From an uncultured Eubacteriales bacterium (lineage in GTDB: Bacteria > Bacillota > Clostridia > Oscillospirales > CAG-272): DNA of 64,000 nt. Positions 25,420 through 31,448 of this stretch are shown one piece after another. The stretch covers positions 1 through 64,000 of the forward strand of contig CAKSDP010000009.1 in assembly GCA_934446065.1 (NCBI GenBank). The letters are read 5' to 3'. Made by a program: the position numbers and the translations under genes. A model generated the notes under the pieces. The model was not told the origin of the DNA. It made no database searches and saw only the letters and a list, made by a program, of their open reading frames with translations. Within the stretch, counting starts at the first letter, position 1, and the number at the start of each line of letters is the position of its first letter.

Positions 25420-26405
25420 TTTGCGTCACCGCCGACGTCGTGCTTCTGCGACATCGTCTCAAGAAGCTCCTCTGTCCCCTGACCGATGTTCTCCATAAGA
25501 CGCTTGTTGAACTCCTCCGCCGTGTTGTAGCCCATCTTCTTCTGACGGTTGTTCATCGCCGCGATCTCAAGAATTATCGCAAGGTTGCGCCCCGGCTTTA
25601 CCGGGATCGTCGTCGTCGGAATGCGTATTCCCATGATGTCGGTGAACTCCTCGTCAAGTCCCATCCGGTTGTACATCTTGCCGTTCTCCCACGGCTCAAG
25701 CTTGATTATCATGTCTATCTTTTCGCTCTGCTTGACCGCACCCATACCGAACAGGCGCCGCACGTCAACGATACCGATGCCGCGAAGCTCAATGTAGTGG
25801 CGTATGATCTCCGGCGCGGTTCCGACAAGCGCCTTCGCCGACACTCGCCTGATCTCAACCGCGTCGTCAGCGATAAGTCTGTGTCCGCGCTTGATAAGCT
25901 CGATCGCGGTCTCGCTCTTTCCGACACCGCTGTCGCCGAGAATCAGCATTCCTTCGCCGTACACCTCAACGAGTACGCCGTGCCGCGTTATCATCGGCGC
26001 AAGGCTCACGTTCAGGAAAGCGATCAGCGCCGCCATAAAGCTGCTCGTGCTGTCGCCGGAGCAAAGCAGCGGCACCTCAAAATACTTGGCGATCTCTATC
26101 ACCTGCTCGTCGGGTCGCTCGCCGTGTGTGTACACAACAGCCACGGGATTCTTCGAGAAGAACTCGGTGAGCGCCGATTCGCGCGCTTCAAGCGTCATCT
26201 TCTGCAGATACACGTGCTCCGCCATTCCGATGATCTGTATCCGCTGCGGCTCAAAGTGATCGAACGATCCCGCAAGCTGAAGTCCCGGTCTGTTTACATC
26301 CGAGCGGCAAACCAGTATCTGCGACGTCTCGTCCGGAGTAAAGATCACCTCTATGCCAAGCTCGGCTATAATTTTGTCAAGTCCGATAGTTTTGTTGTTC
26401 GACAT
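25416..26405 (-). CDS. hprK: HPr kinase/phosphorylase
   Basis: Phosphorylates and dephosphorylates Ser46 of HPr, setting carbon catabolite repression through CcpA. 329 aa. Layout: N-terminal DRTGG-like domain, then the kinase domain with Walker A GDSGVGKSE near residue 160, RLIADDAVEI, ELRGIGIVDV, and the C-terminal signature PTTTIPVKPGRNLA...AMNNRQKKMG. AAAGGAG precedes the ATG. It sits 23 bp after the vanY-like gene and overlaps the lipoprotein gene. hprK is more often next to lgt; that neighbour is not seen here. Confidence 0.96.
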   Translation of the reverse strand: MSNNKTIGLDKIIAELGIEVIFTPDETSQILVCRSDVNRPGLQLAGSFDHFEPQRIQIIGMAEHVYLQKMTLEARESALTEFFSKNPVAVVYTHGERPDEQVIEIAKYFEVPLLCSGDSTSSFMAALIAFLNVSLAPMITRHGVLVEVYGEGMLILGDSGVGKSETAIELIKRGHRLIADDAVEIRRVSAKALVGTAPEIIRHYIELRGIGIVDVRRLFGMGAVKQSEKIDMIIKLEPWENGKMYNRMGLDEEFTDIMGIRIPTTTIPVKPGRNLAIILEIAAMNNRQKKMGYNTAEEFNKRLMENIGQGTEELLETMSQKHDVGGDAK

Positions 26406-26428
26406 ACTCTAACTCCTTTAATCGTCTG

Positions 26429-27556
26429 TCATGCACAAGGGTCCACGGTCACAACGAATCCCGCAATATTATCGCCGGATATTCTGTATGTTCTGCCCTC
26501 CGGCACGCTCACCTGAGCCTTGCCGTCCGTCGCCGGAACATACCACACGAGATACGCGCCCTCTGTTCCGGTGAAGCTTTGTGCCTCATGCGATGCACCG
26601 TTCTCCCATGCGAGCATTTTCCCGTCCGTGAATTCGTGGATATAATCAATGTACTCCTCGAGACAAAGGTTCTTCTCCTTCATCACAAGCGAGTGAGGCA
26701 GACCGACGTATCGGTAGTGCCACGATTCGTAGCTGATGCCGGTCAGCGCCGCCTTCTCCTCGGGATAGCGCAGCACAAAGCCGTAATTCTCAAAATTCTC
26801 GACGAGCCATTTGCATTTTTCGTACTCGCGAACGTAGTATCCGTCGCCGGATGCGGTGTAGACCGACAGATCCATCGCAAGTCCGGTGTGATGCTCGCTC
26901 TGTCCGGGGAGAGCCACGTATTTTGCCGCAGCCTCAACGCCCTGCGACGCAACTCTGTCGGCGTAAAGCTGACGCTGAAACTCCTCGGTACGGAATCCGC
27001 TGACGACAAGAACGTCGCCGCACTCGCTCGCGGCGTAAAAATCGTCCATCAGCCGGTTGAACGGCGTGATCGCGTTCATCGAAAGCGTGACCTCGAGGTC
27101 GCTCACCTTGTACGCCTTGGTTTTGTTCTCGTACACGGAGACATCCGTCGGCACATCCGGAAAAACGTACTCGTGATCCGCATTTACAAGGATCAGCTCA
27201 CCCGCGTGAATGTTTTCGGCTGTGACCGTCGTCATTCCCGTCGGCGCAGGCGCAGGATCTCCGACCGCAGAACCGCTGCCAACCGTATCCGACACCGAAA
27301 GCTGCGTGCCGCCGACATCGCTCACCGCAGCGGTCGTCGGTACACCGGAGCCGGACGGCACTGTCGGGCGCGTGCCGCGATTGACTATCACTGCCGCGCA
27401 AACCGCAATTATCGCGCACAGGAACGCCGCACAGATGATCAGTCCCGGATTCACTCCGAGCAGGCGGTAACGCGTCCCGCGCCCCATCGCCTTGCGGTAC
27501 GCCTCCTCCTCGGTCAGCTGCGTATCCGCATCCTTTTTTCGCCTTTTGTCAGACAT
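26429..27556 (-). CDS. D-alanyl-D-alanine carboxypeptidase, VanY/M15B family
   Basis: Zinc D,D-carboxypeptidase trimming the terminal D-Ala of peptidoglycan stem peptides. 375 aa: a basic cytoplasmic tail, one membrane helix (about 35-60), a Thr/Ser/Gly/Pro-rich linker to about 110, then the catalytic domain. Seen: VVSGFRTEEFQRQLY, the zinc motif QSEHHTGLAMDLS, and ESWHYRYVG with the final zinc His. A vancomycin-resistance role is not implied: no vanHAX genes are present, and M15B enzymes are common in normal wall maturation. The C-terminal 50 residues look like a small beta domain. GGAGG precedes the ATG; first gene of the vanY-like/hprK/lipoprotein unit. Confidence 0.88.
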   Translation of the reverse strand: MSDKRRKKDADTQLTEEEAYRKAMGRGTRYRLLGVNPGLIICAAFLCAIIAVCAAVIVNRGTRPTVPSGSGVPTTAAVSDVGGTQLSVSDTVGSGSAVGDPAPAPTGMTTVTAENIHAGELILVNADHEYVFPDVPTDVSVYENKTKAYKVSDLEVTLSMNAITPFNRLMDDFYAASECGDVLVVSGFRTEEFQRQLYADRVASQGVEAAAKYVALPGQSEHHTGLAMDLSVYTASGDGYYVREYEKCKWLVENFENYGFVLRYPEEKAALTGISYESWHYRYVGLPHSLVMKEKNLCLEEYIDYIHEFTDGKMLAWENGASHEAQSFTGTEGAYLVWYVPATDGKAQVSVPEGRTYRISGDNIAGFVVTVDPCA

Positions 27557-27570
27557 AAATCCTCCGTTCG

Positions 27571-27603
27571 TGCAAAAGACGGGGCAGACAAACGCCTACC
27601 CCG
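27571..27603 (-). terminator. Terminator of pnp
   Basis: On the minus strand a 10-nt arm (27603-27594) pairs with 27589-27580 using G-U pairs, followed by TCTTTTGC. It lies between pnp and the vanY-like gene. Confidence 0.6.
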
Positions 27604-27622
27604 CCGACTTTATAATGTGAAA

Positions 27623-29713
27623 TCAAAGAGCATCCTTGCGGGAGAGGTTCAGTCTGCCGCGCTCGTCAGTTCCGAGGAACTTGACTCTCATTTCGTCTCC
27701 GACCTTGCAGACGTCCTCGACCTTCTCGGTGCGGGTCTTGTCAAGCTTGGAGATGTGGACAAGGCCTTCCTTACCGGGAGCGATCTCAACGAACGCGCCG
27801 ATCGGGATGATCCTTGTTACCTTACCGGTATAGATGCAGCCGACTTCCGGCTCAAAGATGATCGCAGAGATCGTATCAAACGCCGCGTCAATGCTGCTCT
27901 TATCGATAGCAGAGATGAACACGGAGCCGTCGTCCTCAATGTCGATCTTTGCACCCGTATCGGCAACGATCTTCTGAATGACCTTACCGCCGGTACCGAT
28001 AACCTCGCGGATCTTGTCCACGGGGATCTTCATTGACTTCATCTTGGGAGCAAACTCGGAGACCTCCGCTCTCGGTGCGGGCAGAGCCTTGAGAATGATC
28101 TCATCAATGATGTAATCGCGGCCCTTGTGGGTCACGGCAAGTGCTTCCTTAATGATCTCGGGAGTAAGTCCGTCGATCTTCAGGTCCATCTGAATGGAGG
28201 TGATACCCTTGTGGGTTCCGGCTACCTTGAAGTCCATGTCGCCGTAGAAGTCCTCAAGACCCTGAATGTCGATCATGGTCATCCATCTGTCGCCCTCGGT
28301 GATAAGTCCGCAGGAGATTCCGGCAACGGGCGCCTTGATCGGCACGCCTGCGTCCATCAGTGCGAGGGTCGAGCCGCAGACGGATGCCTGCGAGGTAGAA
28401 CCGTTGGAGCTGATGACCTCGGATACGCAGCGGATCGCGTACGGGAACTCCTCAACGGAGGGGAGCACCGGCACGAGCGAGCGCTCTGCGAGTGCGCCGT
28501 GACCGATCTCACGTCTGCCGGGGCTGCGGGAGGACTTTGCCTCACCGACGGAGTATCCGGGCATATTGTAGTGGTGCATATATCTCTTGCTCTCCTCCTC
28601 GCTGATACCGTCGAGGAGCTGCTCGTCGCTGATCGGGCCGAGCGTTGCAATTGTGAGAACCTGCGTCTGTCCGCGGGTGAACATACCGCTTCCGTGAGTA
28701 CGGCGCATAAGTCCGACCTCAGCTGCAAGGGGACGGATCTGGTCGAGGCGTCTGCCGTCAACGCGCTTTCCGTCGTCGAGCAGCCAGCGGCGAACGACAA
28801 ACTTCTGGATCTTATAAAGAATTTCGCCGAGCTCTGCTCTGCGCGCTGCGTCGTCATCGGGATCGAATATCTCATATACCTTCTCGGTAACGACGGACAT
28901 TCTCTCGTCTCGGACGTTCTTGTCATCGGTATCGAGAGCTGCGCGGATATCCTCGATGAACTTGTCCTTTACAGCCTCGTAGAGGTCGTGATCGACCTCG
29001 CAGGACGGGTAGTCAAACTTCGGCTTGCCGACCGCGTCCTTGATCTCATTTATAAATACGAGCAGCTTCTTGATCTCCTCGTGTGCGAGCATGATCGCGT
29101 TGAACATATCGTCGTCGGAAACTTCCTTCGCGCCTGCCTCGATCATGACGACCTTCTTCTCGGTCGCTGCGACAGTCAGTTCGAGAACGCTGCGGCTTCT
29201 CTGCTCAAGCGTGGGGTTGATGATGAAGCCTTCCTTCTCCGTCATGCCTACAAAAACACCGCCGATCGGTCCGTTCCACGGAATATCGGAGATGGTGAGC
29301 GCGATGGATGCGCCGATCATGCCGGCAATCTCAGGCGAGCAGTCGTGGTCAACCGCAAGCACGGTGAGCGCGATGTTCACGTCGTTGCGCAGATCCTTCG
29401 GGAACAGGGGACGGATAGGACGGTCGATAACTCTTGATGTAAGGATAGCCTTCTCGGACGGACGTCCCTCTCTCTTGAGGTAGCTTCCGGGGATGCGGCC
29501 GACTGCGTACAGTCTCTCCTCAAAGTCAACCGACAGGGGCAGAAAATCAATGCCGTCTCTCGGTCTGTCCGATGCGGTGGCACACGCGAGCACCACGGTG
29601 TCGCCGTATCTGACGAGGCAGGATCCGTTTGCAAGACCTGCCATTTTACCTGTTTCGATGACAAGCGGTCTGCCCGCAAGCTCGTAGGTAAACGTCTTGT
29701 AATTCTCGAACAT
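27623..29713 (-). CDS. pnp: Polynucleotide phosphorylase
   Basis: 3'-5' phosphorolytic exoribonuclease of the RNA degradosome. 696 aa. Layout: two RNase PH domains (the second with the FTRGQTQVL and GRREIGHGALAERSL motifs), a KH domain (VIGTGGKVIQKI near residue 560), and a C-terminal S1 domain (GAFVEIAPGKEGLVHISKLD). It ends soon after the S1 domain without the long tail seen in some species. I chose ATG 29713, preceded by GGAGG; a frame extending to 29773 adds 20 unconserved residues. It follows rpsO with an intervening hairpin, the classic rpsO-pnp arrangement. Confidence 0.97.
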   Translation of the reverse strand: MFENYKTFTYELAGRPLVIETGKMAGLANGSCLVRYGDTVVLACATASDRPRDGIDFLPLSVDFEERLYAVGRIPGSYLKREGRPSEKAILTSRVIDRPIRPLFPKDLRNDVNIALTVLAVDHDCSPEIAGMIGASIALTISDIPWNGPIGGVFVGMTEKEGFIINPTLEQRSRSVLELTVAATEKKVVMIEAGAKEVSDDDMFNAIMLAHEEIKKLLVFINEIKDAVGKPKFDYPSCEVDHDLYEAVKDKFIEDIRAALDTDDKNVRDERMSVVTEKVYEIFDPDDDAARRAELGEILYKIQKFVVRRWLLDDGKRVDGRRLDQIRPLAAEVGLMRRTHGSGMFTRGQTQVLTIATLGPISDEQLLDGISEEESKRYMHHYNMPGYSVGEAKSSRSPGRREIGHGALAERSLVPVLPSVEEFPYAIRCVSEVISSNGSTSQASVCGSTLALMDAGVPIKAPVAGISCGLITEGDRWMTMIDIQGLEDFYGDMDFKVAGTHKGITSIQMDLKIDGLTPEIIKEALAVTHKGRDYIIDEIILKALPAPRAEVSEFAPKMKSMKIPVDKIREVIGTGGKVIQKIVADTGAKIDIEDDGSVFISAIDKSSIDAAFDTISAIIFEPEVGCIYTGKVTRIIPIGAFVEIAPGKEGLVHISKLDKTRTEKVEDVCKVGDEMRVKFLGTDERGRLNLSRKDAL

Positions 29714-29774
29714 TTTTGTTCCTCCAAATATATAAATCCTTTTAATTGTTGCCGAAATTGAGGTCCCGAGCAAG

Positions 29775-29812
29775 ATTAAAGCTGCGGGGACAGCATCCGC
29801 CGCAGCTTTAAT
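29775..29812 (-). promoter_or_regulatory. rpsO-pnp intergenic hairpin (RNA processing or termination site)
   Basis: A perfect 13-bp stem (29775-29787 with 29800-29812) with a 12-nt loop lies between rpsO and pnp. No U-run follows on the minus strand. In other bacteria a stem-loop at this position is cut by RNase III or partly terminates, and controls pnp; that function here is inferred by analogy. Confidence 0.6.
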
Positions 29813-29848
29813 GCATACTACGAGACGCCGGAAAGCCGTCGCCGCGAA

Positions 29849-30115
29849 TTATTTTCTTATGCCGAGCTTATCGATGATTGCACGGTAACGCTCGATGTCC
29901 TTCTTCTGGAGGTACCCGAGAAGGTTGCGTCTGTGACCGACCATCTTCAGAAGTCCGCGACGGCTGTGGTGATCCTTCTTGTTCTCCTTCAGGTGCTCGG
30001 TAAGAGTCTGAATTCTGTGAGTGAGGATCGCGATCTGGACCTCGGGGGATCCGGTGTCGCCTTCGTGGATCTTGTACTGCTCAATAATTGCCTGCTTTTC
30101 GTCTTTCGTGATCAT
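29849..30115 (-). CDS. rpsO: 30S ribosomal protein S15
   Basis: Primary 16S rRNA-binding protein of the small-subunit platform. 88 aa, exactly the usual length. Seen: HEGDTGSPEVQIAILTHRI, HLKENKKDHHSRRGLL and VGHRRNLLGYL, all invariant S15 segments. I chose ATG 30115 (MITKDEKQ), with GAGGTG 6 nt upstream; an in-frame extension to 30190 is leader RNA. It has its own promoter (30206-30234) and a structured 5' leader of about 84 nt. Confidence 0.98.
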   Translation of the reverse strand: MITKDEKQAIIEQYKIHEGDTGSPEVQIAILTHRIQTLTEHLKENKKDHHSRRGLLKMVGHRRNLLGYLQKKDIERYRAIIDKLGIRK

Positions 30116-30199
30116 ATTTTTCACCTCATAAAAAATTTGTTCCGACAGCACAGGCTGCGGCGGGTGAACATCGTCCGGCACCCGAGCCATCGGTATAGC
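30116..30199 (-). promoter_or_regulatory. Structured 5' leader of rpsO (candidate S15 autoregulatory element)
   Basis: The predicted leader can form CGGGTG/CACCCG and CAGC/GCTG helices close to the ribosome site. S15 represses its own mRNA in several bacteria by binding such leaders; structural class and binding are not proven here. Confidence 0.4.
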
Positions 30200-30205
30200 T
30201 TTAAC

Positions 30206-30234
30206 ATTATATCACAGATATTTCCGTTTGTAAA
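30206..30234 (-). promoter_or_regulatory. Promoter of rpsO-pnp
   Basis: On the minus strand TTTACA (30234-30229), 17-bp spacer ending in TGA, TATAAT (30211-30206); an extended -10 type. Transcription should start near 30199. Confidence 0.7.
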
Positions 30235-30271
30235 TACCTATGGGACAAGTTTCCTCATATTGCTTTCAATT

Positions 30272-30673
30272 TTATTTTATCCGCCGGGATCCCGCCGAAA
30301 AATTCCGTCTGATCTCAGGGATACTGCGCAAGACGGAGATCGTCCCCGCCAAGACGAGCATCGCGCCGAACACGCGCCTTATCACATCCTCTGGCAGAAC
30401 CGCGGTAAGGTGGACGCCGATCCGTGAGCCCGCAAGCGCAAACAGCGCCGCCGTACCGATCATGCGAAAATCAAGGCGGCGGAGTCTGTTGTGCAGGAAA
30501 AGAGATGCCGACGCCGCGAAGATAAAGAAAAGAAGATTGCAGCCCTGTGCGCTGAGCTGCGGCATTCCGCGCACGGCGGTGAGGTAAATGACGAGAAGTC
30601 CGCCGCCGCCTATCCCCATTCCGGTGAGCGTTCCGATAAGTATTCCCGCAAGAATGTCGATCACAATATTCAT
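30272..30673 (-). CDS. TauE/SafE-type permease half-protein, second subunit
   Basis: 133 aa, about four membrane helices. The N-terminus IDILAGILIGTLTGMGIGGG matches the Gly-rich start of one TauE/SafE (sulfite exporter/permease) repeat. Full TauE/SafE proteins have two such repeats in about 250 aa, so this is one half. The partner half is encoded directly upstream (30688-31101). I chose ATG 30673, after GGGAGGG; a GTG at 30691 overlaps the upstream stop (GTGA) and is the alternative. The two products probably form a heterodimer. Substrate unknown (sulfur-containing or organic anions in the family). Confidence 0.72.
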   Translation of the reverse strand: MNIVIDILAGILIGTLTGMGIGGGGLLVIYLTAVRGMPQLSAQGCNLLFFIFAASASLFLHNRLRRLDFRMIGTAALFALAGSRIGVHLTAVLPEDVIRRVFGAMLVLAGTISVLRSIPEIRRNFSAGSRRIK

Positions 30674-30687
30674 AAACCCTCCCGAGA

Positions 30688-31101
30688 TCACAGAAGCATT
30701 CGTATTCCGGAAAATATCACGAGCAGCGCAAACGCCGCACGCACGGCGGCCACCGGAAGGCGATCCGTAAGATACGCGCCGAGCGTTCCGCCCGCCATCG
30801 CCGGAATCGCAAGCGGAGCCATCTGCGCAAGATCAATATTGCCGCGTGAGGCATACGAAAGCGCGGACACAAGCGACACCGGCAGCATCACCGCAACCAC
30901 AGTTGCGAAGCTGTCGCGCTCACCGCCGTCTCCCGTAATGCCGTCCGCCTGTCTTTTTCTGTTCTGCGCACGTATCAAATACAGTATGATTATCCCGCCG
31001 CCGGCGCCGAGAAGCCCGTTCACTACTCCTGCCGCAAGCGAAACCTCGGCAAACAATACGCCGGGGAACGCACGTAACGCTCCGCGTTCTTCTCCTGTCA
31101 C
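30688..31101 (-). CDS. TauE/SafE-type permease half-protein, first subunit
   Basis: 137 aa, hydrophobic, about four membrane helices. It opens with a short hydrophilic stretch, then AAGVVNGLLGAGGGIIILYL, the Gly-rich repeat start of TauE/SafE permeases, and ends SGIRMLL. It is half the usual family length; the downstream gene supplies the other repeat in a GTGA-coupled arrangement. This is a clean two-gene split rather than a frameshift: the two frames overlap by stop/start with no unused homologous DNA between them. Substrate unknown. Confidence 0.72.
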   Translation of the reverse strand: MTGEERGALRAFPGVLFAEVSLAAGVVNGLLGAGGGIIILYLIRAQNRKRQADGITGDGGERDSFATVVAVMLPVSLVSALSYASRGNIDLAQMAPLAIPAMAGGTLGAYLTDRLPVAAVRAAFALLVIFSGIRMLL

Positions 31102-31134
31102 AACTTCATCCTCCCTGCTTATCCAAAAATGATG

Positions 31135-31163
31135 TTGCCAAAACGGCTGAAATATGCTAAAAT
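31135..31163 (+). promoter_or_regulatory. Promoter upstream of ftsK
   Basis: TTGCCA (31135-31140), 17-bp spacer ending in TGC, TAAAAT (31158-31163); extended -10 type. Predicted start near 31170, leaving a leader of about 280 nt before ftsK. Confidence 0.55.
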
Positions 31164-31169
31164 ATATTT

Positions 31170-31448
31170 GGAGTATTTTGCTCTCACGGATTATTATTAA
31201 CCGTGCGTCAATGCCGATACGGAACAGATCGGCATTCTATATATTACCACGCAGCCGCTTATGCAGACGCCTAGATTTGTTATGCATTTGCATAAAATTT
31301 TGCGTACCCGCTGTACTTCGGGAGATTTCGAATACACCGCATATAAACGTCCGCGCACGCAAAAGCGTTTTCCGCTTTTGTCTAAACCAAGCATTTCACT
31401 GTGCGCACACTTGTTCAAAGATAAGAATTACAAAAAATCGGAGGAGTT
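31170..31448 (+). other. Long untranslated leader of ftsK
   Basis: About 280 nt without a convincing gene. It holds two hairpins: AATGCCGAT/ATCGGCATT (31210-31218 with 31228-31236) and CAAAAGCG/CGCTTTTG (31360-31367 with 31373-31380). Neither has a terminator-like U-run. No known riboswitch motif was recognised. Confidence 0.4.

Noticed and set aside
26429..27556. Vancomycin-resistance locus (vanY)
   Set aside because: No vanR/S, vanH, vanA or vanX homologue nearby; M15B carboxypeptidases are common wall-maturation enzymes.
28127..29437. 436-codon plus-strand open frame inside pnp
   Set aside because: Antisense shadow of a certain gene; low-complexity translation and no start signals.
30116..30190. 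N-terminal extension of S15
   Set aside because: In-frame but unlike S15, and it contains the structured leader; the ATG at 30115 has a good ribosome site and gives the standard 88 aa.
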